Shown: positions 35,174 to 42,228 of the stretch, in pieces
Layout: each line of letters begins with the position of its first letter
How positions within the stretch are numbered: position 1 is the stretch's first letter
Origin: Mesorhizobium sp. M1B.F.Ca.ET.045.04.1.1
Lineage (GTDB): Bacteria; Pseudomonadota; Alphaproteobacteria; Rhizobiales; Rhizobiaceae
Assembly (NCBI RefSeq): GCF_003952465.1
Contig: NZ_CP034448.1
Span: 2,457,001 to 2,521,000 of the forward strand
Direction of reading: 5' to 3'
DNA: 64,000 nt
Program-made: the position numbers and the translations under genes
Notes under the pieces: generated by a model
The model's database searches: none
Told to the model about the DNA's origin: nothing
The model's input: only the letters and a program-made list of their open reading frames with translations

Positions 35174-36817
35174 TTAATGCTCGATCGGCCCCTTGGGTGA
35201 CACAAGGGCAGTGCCCGCAGACGTCGGGCGCTCGATCAGGCGGCGCACGCGCGGCGGGTTCTCGCCGCTGTGGAGAGCGCGGATGCGCTCGCCGACCACG
35301 GCATCGGCATGGGTGGCGCGCCGGTTGTGGCGGATGTACTCGACCCAGGTCGGCGTGTGGTAGTGCTCGATCCAGATGCCGGGGTTCTCGAGATCGCGCG
35401 CGAGCGTCCAGTTGCGGGCGCCGTCACGGCGGCGAATGCGGCCGCGCTCGGCCATGGTGGCGAGGAATTCCGGCACGTCCTCCTCGCGGATGATGTATTC
35501 GATCATGATGGCGATCGGGCCGCTGCGCGGCTTCAAGTCGAGTCCCAGCATCGGCTCCTTGAACCGGTTGAGCGGATCGAGGTTGAGCGTCTTCTGTTGC
35601 GGCAACGGCAGGAACAGGCCGATGGCGCCGCCCGCCAGCATGGCGACGGCAGCCGCCATCAACGCGGTCTCCGCGCCATGGGCGTCGGCGACCACGCCCC
35701 AGATCCAGCTGCCCAGCGCAATGCCGCCGAAGGTCGCCGTCTGGTAGATCGACAGCACGCGGCCGACGACCCAGCGTGGCGTCGACATCTGCACCGTCAC
35801 GTTGAAATGCGAGAGCGCGATCACCCAGCAGGCGCCGCCGACGAGCAGGCCGGCCGAAGTCTGCCAGGCATTGTGGCTGACGGCGGCGTTGAAGGCGCAG
35901 AGCGCGAAGCCGGCGAAGGCAGCGCGCACCATCGTCTCGCTGGAGAGCAATTGCCTCAGCCGCACGCTGATCAGCGCGCCGCCGACCGCGCCGATGCCGA
36001 AGGCGCCGAGCATGATGCCGTAGGTCAATGCGTCGCCCTTGACGACGTCGCGCGCCACCAGCGGCAGCAACGCCAGCACCGCGCCGGCGCTGAAGCCGAA
36101 GGCAAAACCCCGGACCAGCACCTTGGCGATGTTGGGTGACATGGCGACATAGCGCAGGCCGGCGCCCATCGCAGCACCCAGCGCCTCGCGCGGCAGCGTC
36201 GGCGCGGGCTGTTCGGGCTTCCAGCGGAACAAAACGACGATCAGTCCGATATAGCTGACGGCGTTGGCGGCAAAGGCTGCGGCGGCACCCGCGGCAGCGA
36301 CGACGATGCCGCCGATCGCCGGGCCGACGCTGCGGGTGATGTTGAAGCCCATCGAGTTCAACGCGACCGCCGCCGGCACCTTGGCGCGCGGCACCATGTC
36401 GCCGACCGAGGCCTGCCATGACGGGCTGTTCAGCGCCGTGCCGCTGTCGATCAGGAAGGTGAATGCGAGCAGCGTCCACGGCGTCATCCAGCCGAACCAG
36501 GTGAACGCGGTGAGCAGCGCCGAGACGACCAGCATGAAGCTCTGCGCCACCAGCATGACCTTGCGGCGGTTGAAGCTGTCGGCGATGGCGCCGGCAATGA
36601 GCGCGAACAGCATGATCGGCAAGGTGGTCGATGCCTGGACCAGCGCCACTTGGTAGGAAGAAGTGGCGATCGTGGTCATCATCCAGGCGGCGCCGACCCC
36701 TTGGATCAGGCCGCCGAAATTCGACACAAGGCTCGCCGACCAGACGGCGCGGAAGATGCCGTGCCGGAACGGCGCCAGCGCCGGGACGCGTTCGCTTTCC
36801 GGCTCGTCGTCGATCAT
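35174..36817 (-). CDS. MFS exporter with C-terminal ABM-like soluble domain
   Basis: This 547-residue protein has an N-terminal ~400-residue 12-helix MFS_3/enterobactin-exporter-type unit (FRHGIFRAVWSASLVSNFGGLIQGVGAAWMMT, FNRRKVMLVAQ, FNITRSVGPAIGGI). A cytoplasmic part of ~120 residues follows, with an ABM-like pattern (IMIEYIIREEDVPEFLATMAERGRIRRRDGARNW ... WIEHYHTPTWVEYIRHNRRATHAD). This two-part layout recurs in the family. The cargo is unknown. ATG 36817 is preferred over the GTG at 36850. Confidence 0.86.
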   Translation of the reverse strand: MIDDEPESERVPALAPFRHGIFRAVWSASLVSNFGGLIQGVGAAWMMTTIATSSYQVALVQASTTLPIMLFALIAGAIADSFNRRKVMLVAQSFMLVVSALLTAFTWFGWMTPWTLLAFTFLIDSGTALNSPSWQASVGDMVPRAKVPAAVALNSMGFNITRSVGPAIGGIVVAAAGAAAAFAANAVSYIGLIVVLFRWKPEQPAPTLPREALGAAMGAGLRYVAMSPNIAKVLVRGFAFGFSAGAVLALLPLVARDVVKGDALTYGIMLGAFGIGAVGGALISVRLRQLLSSETMVRAAFAGFALCAFNAAVSHNAWQTSAGLLVGGACWVIALSHFNVTVQMSTPRWVVGRVLSIYQTATFGGIALGSWIWGVVADAHGAETALMAAAVAMLAGGAIGLFLPLPQQKTLNLDPLNRFKEPMLGLDLKPRSGPIAIMIEYIIREEDVPEFLATMAERGRIRRRDGARNWTLARDLENPGIWIEHYHTPTWVEYIRHNRRATHADAVVGERIRALHSGENPPRVRRLIERPTSAGTALVSPKGPIEH

Positions 36818-36986
36818 GGTCGCTGTCCCGCCTTCACCTGCTACTTCCACTCGCCAAGCCGGTCGTCGCGTCCCGGCTGTGCTGGCGACCCGTCAAGAAT
36901 CGCGGTCCAACAACAGGAAGGCAAAGGCGAAAATGCGTCGGCGAAGCTTTAAGCCAAGCATCTTGCCGGTCTGGACCAATTTTTGA

Positions 36987-38852
36987 TCATTTCGCGTCGC
37001 TGAACTCGGCATGCAATGCCTCGGTCAGGTTGCCCATCGTCTCGCTGCCCATATACAGTCTCAGCAACATTTCCATCCCGACAAGCCGCAGCCGGGATGG
37101 CTCCTGGCTTTTCGCCAAATCGATGAGGTCGTCCAGCTCGGACGCAGACCATTTCATGGCGTCGCGCAGGAAGCCGCCGCGCAGCAGCCCCTGGGTGCCG
37201 GCCGAAAAGGCGCCGGACATCTCGAAGCCGTTCTTTGCCGCATAAATATTTTCGCGCAGCAGATGGCGCTCGGCGACCTTCTTCAGCAGCCATTTGCTCG
37301 TCCGGTTGCGGTATTTGTGCCGCCTCGGCAGATGCATGGCGAAATCGATCAGCCGGTTTTCGAGGAATGGCACTCTGAGCTCGACCGAAGCGGCCATGCT
37401 GAGGCGGTCATGCCGGTGCAGCAGGTCCTGCAGATGCGAATAGAGATCGTAGAAGCAGCTTGCCAGGAAAGCGCGGTCGCTGTCCGGGCTGACGCCGTCG
37501 AGCCGGTCGAACAGCTTCGTCTGCAGAAAGTTCAGCTCGGGCGACAAGGCCCTCAACACGATATTGCGGTCCCAGGGCGAGCCGCGGCCGATCGAATTGC
37601 GGAACGGCGCCCGGCGAAGTTGGACGAATTTCCGTTCGCGCGCCGACTTGGAGCGGAACAGGTGCCGAAGCCACGGCGGACGCCACAATCGCATGGTCGA
37701 TGCTTGCCATTTGTAGCCGCCGAACAGCTCGTCGGAACCCTCGCCGGTAAGCAGCACCTTGACGCCGTCGGCGCGGCATTGATCCGCGAGCGCCAGCAGG
37801 CCGGCAATACTGGCATGCCAGCCATCGCTCTCGAGATGCCAGACCGCGCGTGGCCAGAGCTCGAAGAACCGGTTCCGGTCGACCGGCACGCGGCGCAGGT
37901 CGACGCCGACATGGCGGCCGGTCCGCTCGGCGCTTTCCGCCTCGCTGCGGCCGAGCTTTGGATCGACCACATAGCCATGCATCTGCGGCCTGTAGCGCTT
38001 GGCGAGCGCGGTGATCAGACCGGAATCGACACCGCCGCTGCAGGCGGTGGCCAGGCTGGCATCGGCGATGCAGTGCAGCTCGACGCTTTCTTCGAGCAGC
38101 GCCTGAAGGGCGGCCAACTGCCCGGCGTCGGACGTCCTGTCGTTGACGATGCGCGATGTCTCCAGGACGTCGAGCACATGCCAGAAACGCCGCTTCTCGA
38201 TGCCGCCATCGCTGATCTTCCAGAGGCCGGCGGGAGGCAGGCGCTCGACGCCTTCGAAGATGCTGTAGCTGGAATCGCGGCTCTGCCAGGCAAGGCGCAA
38301 GGTGATCTCGCGCGCGTCGACCCGGCGCGGAAAGTCCTGGCAGGCGAGGATCGCCTTGTCCTCGGAGGCGAACAGCAGCCGCTCGCCTGTGTCGGACACG
38401 GATATCGGCTTGATGCCAAGCCTGTCGCGGGCAAGCCACAACGCGCCGTCGCGTTGATCGAAATAAGCGAAGGCGAACATGCCGTCGAACAGCGGCACAG
38501 CCTTTTCCGCGCCCCAATGATGCAGAGCCAGGAGCACCACCTCGGTGTCGGAGACCGTGCGGAACTCAAGGCCTTCGGCTTCCAGCGACTTGCGCAGCGA
38601 GCGGTAATTGTAGACCTCGCCATTGTAGCAAAGGACGCCCTGGCCATCGGTTGTCAGCATCGGTTCTCGCGCGGCGGGCGACGGGTCGATGATGGCAAGC
38701 CGGCGGTGACCGAGCGCCAGCCTGGCGCTGTTCCAGCTGTCGTGATCGTCCGGACCGCGATGCGCCAGCGCCTGCATCATGCGGGCGATGTCGGAAAGAT
38801 CGCCGGCGCCGATCGGATCGCGCTTTCGCCAGACGCCGGCTATCCCGCACAT
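36987..38852 (-). CDS. asnB: Asparagine synthetase, glutamine-hydrolysing (AsnB type)
   Basis: This is a 621-residue protein. Cys2 after the initiator Met is the N-terminal nucleophile of the glutaminase domain (MCGIAGVW, LGHRRLAIID, NGEVYNYRSL). The synthetase domain has the PP-loop CSGGVDSGLI and GEGSDELFGGY. It converts aspartate, ATP and glutamine to asparagine. The C-terminal part is longer and more diverged than in housekeeping AsnB, as in family members used for envelope sugar or peptide amidation, so the acceptor may not be free aspartate. No biosynthetic partner genes are adjacent. Confidence 0.85.
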   Translation of the reverse strand: MCGIAGVWRKRDPIGAGDLSDIARMMQALAHRGPDDHDSWNSARLALGHRRLAIIDPSPAAREPMLTTDGQGVLCYNGEVYNYRSLRKSLEAEGLEFRTVSDTEVVLLALHHWGAEKAVPLFDGMFAFAYFDQRDGALWLARDRLGIKPISVSDTGERLLFASEDKAILACQDFPRRVDAREITLRLAWQSRDSSYSIFEGVERLPPAGLWKISDGGIEKRRFWHVLDVLETSRIVNDRTSDAGQLAALQALLEESVELHCIADASLATACSGGVDSGLITALAKRYRPQMHGYVVDPKLGRSEAESAERTGRHVGVDLRRVPVDRNRFFELWPRAVWHLESDGWHASIAGLLALADQCRADGVKVLLTGEGSDELFGGYKWQASTMRLWRPPWLRHLFRSKSARERKFVQLRRAPFRNSIGRGSPWDRNIVLRALSPELNFLQTKLFDRLDGVSPDSDRAFLASCFYDLYSHLQDLLHRHDRLSMAASVELRVPFLENRLIDFAMHLPRRHKYRNRTSKWLLKKVAERHLLRENIYAAKNGFEMSGAFSAGTQGLLRGGFLRDAMKWSASELDDLIDLAKSQEPSRLRLVGMEMLLRLYMGSETMGNLTEALHAEFSDAK

Positions 38853-38969
38853 GACCCGCCGGCTGCTTTTGCCTGATCCATGGCTTCTCGAAGTCTGTCC
38901 GAAATGAAGGCGTCGCCGACGCCGCGCGACTCCCAATCTAATCGCAACGGGGCCGGCCGCAAGCGAACT

Positions 38970-38977
38970 CACTCCGA
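38970..38977. repeat. Left target-site duplication (CACTCCGA)
   Basis: The 8-bp sequence CACTCCGA directly precedes the left inverted end of the IS-derived element and is repeated exactly at 39,530-39,537 after the right end. Confidence 0.8.
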
Positions 38978-39017
38978 GGTAGTGGATCAGTTTGAAATTT
39001 CATCTCGATCACAATAA

Positions 39018-39194
39018 GCGGTTTCGTACTACAACTTCGTCCGCATCCATAAGACCCTACGCATCACGCCAGCTATGGCTGCTGGCATTGCTGACAAGCT
39101 TTGGGAAATCAGCGATATTGTTGCGCTGATTGAGGCTAAAGAGGCAGAGAAACCTCTGGTTCGCGGTCTGTGCAGAAAACGGAGGGAGAATTGA
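39018..39194 (+). pseudogene. Transposase C-terminal remnant
   Basis: The frame reads YYNFVRIHKTLRITPAMAAG then IADKLWEISDIVALIEAKE. I recognise this as the C terminus of alphaproteobacterial transposases usually labelled IS1-family. A stop at 39,015 closes the frame upstream and only about 25 bp separate the remnant from the left inverted end, so nearly all of the catalytic region is missing. Its stop overlaps the start of the membrane-protein gene (TTGA). Confidence 0.75.
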
Positions 39195-39508
39195 AGTACG
39201 AATGGGCGGACAATCCCCACTTGGTTCTTCCAATTACAGCCTGTTTCGTTGTGTTGGTGCCGAGTTTCGCAACCGTGTTTATCGCACTTCTGAGCATAGT
39301 TGTGCGGACCAATTTCTTCGGCCCGATAGACGAGCAAAACCTCCCTTGGAGCGAACGCCTTGGGCGACGTAACGCAAGACTATATGCTGACTTCTGGTCA
39401 TCCCGGTTCCGGACGGCGCGCCGGGTCATGGCATATGGTGTTATCGGCTATCTTTGCGCATTCGGCGTGGCGCTTCTTATTGTAACCGCGTTTGGCCATC
39501 CGTCCTGA
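39191..39508 (+). CDS. Small membrane protein carried inside the IS-derived element
   Basis: This 105-residue protein has two hydrophobic segments (about residues 11-37, LVLPITACFVVLVPSFATVFIALLSIVV, and 82-100). Between them is a cytoplasmic-type stretch with FFGPIDEQNLPWSERLGRRNARLYADFWSSRFRTARRV. I do not recognise the family. TTG 39191 has GGAGGG 4-5 nt ahead and overlaps the transposase-remnant stop, implying coupled translation; GTG 39170 is an alternative. Its stop codon lies at the inner border of the right inverted repeat, so the whole gene travels with the element. Confidence 0.65.
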   Translation: MKYEWADNPHLVLPITACFVVLVPSFATVFIALLSIVVRTNFFGPIDEQNLPWSERLGRRNARLYADFWSSRFRTARRVMAYGVIGYLCAFGVALLIVTAFGHPS

Positions 39509-39529
39509 AATTCAAACTGACCAACTACC

Positions 39530-39537
39530 CACTCCGA
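39530..39537. repeat. Right target-site duplication (CACTCCGA)
   Basis: Exact copy of the 8-bp duplication at 38,970-38,977, directly after the right inverted end. Confidence 0.8.
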
Positions 39538-39556
39538 GCCCCGCGACAGCGAGGCT

Positions 39557-39823
39557 TCAGAAGCCGTGTTCGATGCGTTCGAAGATAACGTTGGTGAAGG
39601 CCGAGATCTGGCTGCCGATGAACGGCCCGGTCAGCGCCACCACCAGCATGATGGCGACGATCTTGGGCACGAAGGTGAGCGTGATTTCCTGAATCTGGGT
39701 CAGCGCCTGGATGAGCGCGATGCCGATGCCGACCGCCATGGCCACAAGCACGACCGGCGCTGAGGCGGTAAGCACAGTCCACACCGCGTATTGGACGATA
39801 TCGAGGGCGTCGGCCTCGTTCAT
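39557..39823 (-). CDS. fliQ: Flagellar export gate protein FliQ
   Basis: This 88-residue protein has two membrane helices and the FliQ pattern: ALDIVQYAVWTVLTASAPVVLVAMAVGIGIALIQALTQIQEITLTFVPKI. It forms part of the FliPQR gate. It follows flgD after a 128-bp gap holding two hairpin repeats, and would normally be followed by flhA; here the IS-derived element, asnB and further unrelated genes come next. Confidence 0.95.
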   Translation of the reverse strand: MNEADALDIVQYAVWTVLTASAPVVLVAMAVGIGIALIQALTQIQEITLTFVPKIVAIMLVVALTGPFIGSQISAFTNVIFERIEHGF

Positions 39824-39849
39824 GGGCAGACCCCTTGCGAAATATCGGC

Positions 39850-39891
39850 TAAAGCAGGTCGCGTGAAAAAGGATTCACGCGACCTGCTTTA
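39850..39891. repeat. Perfect 18-bp hairpin between flgD and fliQ
   Basis: TAAAGCAGGTCGCGTGAA (39850-39867) and its exact reverse complement (39874-39891) surround a 6-nt loop AAAGGA. On the plus strand it is followed by GGCTTTTTG. It lies in the transcribed gap of the minus-strand operon. Confidence 0.8.
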
Positions 39892-39906
39892 GGCTTTTTG
39901 ATTTTA

Positions 39907-39953
39907 AGCATGTCTTCGTCCCGAAACCGGACCCACTTTCGGGAGACCTGCTT
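39907..39953. repeat. REP-like palindrome abutting the flgD stop
   Basis: GCATGTC and GACCTGC form outer arms (one mismatch); CCCGAAA and TTTCGGG form inner arms. The AAACCG...CACTTT core recalls the repeats at 24,743 and 34,731, so it is probably a member of the same broad family. The right border reaches the flgD stop codon. Confidence 0.65.
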
Positions 39954-40359
39954 AGGCGGCCGGCTTGATCGATACGCCCGCGCCGACGGGGACTTCGGTG
40001 CCGTCCTGAAGCACCGCTATCAGGCCGCTGCTGGCGAGTTTCACCGAAGCCACGGTCCCCGTGGTCTTGCCGTCGGCGGAGGTGATCGAGCGGCCGATCA
40101 GCGCGTCCGCCTGCGATAGCGCCGAGGACTGCATGATCTGGTCGAGCTTGCTGTTGGTCTGGACCGACTGCTCGACCTGCGAGAAGGTCGCGAGCTGCGC
40201 GACATACTGCGTCGAGTCCATCGGCTTGGTCGGATCCTGGTTCTTCATTTCGGCGATCAAAAGCTTCAGGAACGACTGATAGTCGACGGCGGTCTTCGAG
40301 GTCTGCTGGCTTGCCTGGTTGGCGCCAACCGGGATCGTCGTTGTCATGTCCACGGCCAT
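39952..40359 (-). CDS. flgD: Flagellar hook capping protein FlgD
   Basis: This 135-residue protein has the conserved N-terminal FlgD part: VDYQSFLKLLIAEMKNQDPTKPMDSTQYVAQLATFSQVEQSVQTN. A short C-terminal region follows (IGRSITSADGKTTGTVASVKL). It caps the growing hook so that FlgE subunits can fold. It lacks the Ig-like domains of enterobacterial FlgD, as is usual in rhizobia. It is 2 nt after flbT. Confidence 0.94.
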   Translation of the reverse strand: MAVDMTTTIPVGANQASQQTSKTAVDYQSFLKLLIAEMKNQDPTKPMDSTQYVAQLATFSQVEQSVQTNSKLDQIMQSSALSQADALIGRSITSADGKTTGTVASVKLASSGLIAVLQDGTEVPVGAGVSIKPAA

Positions 40360-40361
40360 CT

Positions 40362-40799
40362 TTATGCTCCTACAGCCAGCGCGCGTGGCGCTTCGGAAAT
40401 GTCTTCATTGCTGTTGAGCGCCTGGCGCTCGAGCGGATACAGCGCGCGGATCGCCTTCAGCGCCTCGTAAATATGATCCTCGCCGACCATGCGGTCGATC
40501 TGCTTCAGCCCGCTGCAGATGTCCTGGTTGTCGAAGCTGGCGATCAGCATCGGCAGCGAGCGGCGGAACATGTCGCGGGCCTCGGAGGCGCCCGACGGAT
40601 TCATCAGCATGATCTGCACGATGAAGTAGAGTTGTCTCAGCGGCGTCGAGGCCTGGTCGGCCTGGATGACATGGCTTTCGAGCAGGAACTGGACGTCGTT
40701 CATCAGCTCGATCGAGACCTTGCGGTCGACGCGGATGACGGCGCCGTTGATGTAGATCTTCTCGTTCGGCTTCAGCGAGATCTTCAGCGTGTTGGTCAT
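40362..40799 (-). CDS. flbT: Flagellin mRNA regulator FlbT
   Basis: This 145-residue protein shows the FlbT pattern LKISLKPNEKIYINGAVIRVDRK, then FLLESHVIQADQASTPLRQLYFIVQ. In Caulobacter FlbT binds the 5' leader of flagellin mRNA and limits its translation until the hook is complete; in Brucella it acts positively. Its ATG overlaps the flaF stop (ATGA). Candidate target hairpins in this window are listed at the two flagellin genes. Confidence 0.94.
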   Translation of the reverse strand: MTNTLKISLKPNEKIYINGAVIRVDRKVSIELMNDVQFLLESHVIQADQASTPLRQLYFIVQIMLMNPSGASEARDMFRRSLPMLIASFDNQDICSGLKQIDRMVGEDHIYEALKAIRALYPLERQALNSNEDISEAPRALAVGA

Positions 40800-41143
40800 T
40801 GAATGCCGTCCCGGATGATCTGGGAGACCTCGATCAATCCTTCGAAATTGTTGGCGCGGCCCTGCCGGATGTCCTCCGTCTCGCGCAGCAGCCACAGGCC
40901 GATCGAGATCAGGTTGGCGCGCAGTTCCTTGGGCAGCGCATTGTCGCTGGAGCCGAGATCCTCGACGAAGGTGGTCCAGATGCGGTTGGTGAAGTGCAGC
41001 GCCTCGACCGCTTCCATCGTGTCCGGCCCGACGGCGGCCGCCGCGGACAACATGTCGATCGAGCGGGTGAGCAGCTGCCGCTCCCGGTCCTTGGCGTCGG
41101 CGACGGAGTCGGTCTGGATGTCGGCGTAGGAGAATTGATACAT
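40796..41143 (-). CDS. flaF: Flagellin synthesis regulator FlaF
   Basis: This 115-residue helical protein has the FlaF pattern MYQFSYADIQTDSVADAKDRERQLLTRSIDML and LRANLISIGLWLLRETEDIRQG. FlaF is needed for flagellin synthesis and opposes FlbT in alphaproteobacteria. It lies 32 bp after flgL and overlaps flbT by four bases. Confidence 0.94.
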   Translation of the reverse strand: MYQFSYADIQTDSVADAKDRERQLLTRSIDMLSAAAAVGPDTMEAVEALHFTNRIWTTFVEDLGSSDNALPKELRANLISIGLWLLRETEDIRQGRANNFEGLIEVSQIIRDGIQ

Positions 41144-41175
41144 CGTCGGAGCTCTGGCGTTCCGGTGAAAAGTGT

Positions 41176-42225
41176 TCAGGTGAGATAGTTCAACAGGCTG
41201 AGCTGCTGCAGGCGCGCGGTCAAGGCGAAGGACGTTTCGATATGCTGCGTCAGGTCGGCCACGCGGGTGGCGGCCTCCGTTGGGTCGACCCCCTCGAGAT
41301 CGATGATGTGCTTCTCGAACAGATCAACCTGGGTCTTCATGCGGTCGCTGGCGTCGGACACGCGCTTCTGGGCGAGACCGGCTTCGGATCGCACCTGGAC
41401 GATGCCGCCGATGGCTTCGCCGACCAGCTTCTGCGCGCGGCTGACGATCGTATTCTGCCCCTGTTGGCTGATGTTGCCGGTGAAGAGGGTGCTGACCATG
41501 GCGGCCGCCATGGCGAGCTTGCGGATGCCCTGCTCGTTGGCGCTGACCGAGGTCTGCGTGGTCTCGCTCAACGAAATGCGGCTGGTGATCTGGTCGTCGG
41601 TGGCGCTCGACCAATTGGTCTGCCAGCCGGCGCCCAGGAACTGCGGCTCGACCTTGGTGGTGATGAAGTCGTCCATCTGGGCGGCGGTGATATTGGCAGC
41701 AGCCGGGTCGCTCTGGGCGAAGCCGAAGTAGCTGGTGAAGGCGGCGTCGAACGCCGCCTTGGCGGGCGAGCCGGCGGCGCTGAAGTCGTCGATCGGCTTG
41801 ACGTCGGTGTTGGTGCCGGCAAACAGATATTCGCCGTTGACGCTGGTGTTCAGGATACCCGTCATCTGCTGCAGCGCCGTGGCGCCGGCGGTCTGGGTGA
41901 TTGCGGTCGAGGAATCGCCCGACACGGCGCTGGTCAGCGCCGTCAGAAGGTCCTGCGCGACATCGGAGAGCTGGCCAAGCGAATCCTGCGTCGATGTCAG
42001 GCGCGCCGCGACCAGCGAATTGGAATCGATGATCCCGTTCAGCCGGTCGAGATCGCGCTGGAAGGTGACGGCCTGGGTCGTGCGCCCGCCAAGCGCCAAG
42101 CCGACATCCGCGACCTTGCCGGTCTGGGATTCCGTCGTCGCCTTGACGAGCTCGGCCTGCATGCGCATCTGCTGATAGCGCAGGGCGTTGGAGATGGCGG
42201 CCGAGGAGACGGCTGTCGCTTTCAT
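41176..42225 (-). CDS. flgL: Hook-filament junction protein FlgL (HAP3)
   Basis: This 349-residue protein has flagellin-like ends. The N-terminal SNALRYQQMRMQAELVKATTESQTGKVADVGLALGG and C-terminal DLEGVDPTEAATRVADLTQHIETSFALTARLQQLSLLNYL form the helical bundle; the middle is variable. It joins hook and filament with FlgK, which precedes it by 3 nt. Confidence 0.94.
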   Translation of the reverse strand: MKATAVSSAAISNALRYQQMRMQAELVKATTESQTGKVADVGLALGGRTTQAVTFQRDLDRLNGIIDSNSLVAARLTSTQDSLGQLSDVAQDLLTALTSAVSGDSSTAITQTAGATALQQMTGILNTSVNGEYLFAGTNTDVKPIDDFSAAGSPAKAAFDAAFTSYFGFAQSDPAAANITAAQMDDFITTKVEPQFLGAGWQTNWSSATDDQITSRISLSETTQTSVSANEQGIRKLAMAAAMVSTLFTGNISQQGQNTIVSRAQKLVGEAIGGIVQVRSEAGLAQKRVSDASDRMKTQVDLFEKHIIDLEGVDPTEAATRVADLTQHIETSFALTARLQQLSLLNYLT

Positions 42226-42228
42226 GGC

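Larger units (their letters stand above)
38978..39529 (+). mobile_element. 552-bp IS-derived element with passenger membrane-protein gene
   Basis: The left end GGTAGTGGATCAGTTTGAA (38978-38996) and the complement of the right end GGTAGTTGGTCAGTTTGAA (39529-39511) are imperfect terminal inverted repeats, differing at two positions in these 19 bp. The flanks carry an exact 8-bp direct duplication. Inside are a C-terminal transposase remnant and a complete small membrane-protein gene. Ends beginning GG and an 8-bp duplication fit the IS1 family. The interior is visibly richer in AT than the flagellar genes around it. It lies between asnB and fliQ and cannot move itself without a transposase supplied elsewhere. 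Confidence 0.8.

Noticed and set aside
37011..38876. 621-codon open frame opposite asnB
   Set aside because: Antisense artefact of high GC; AsnB catalytic motifs are on the minus strand.
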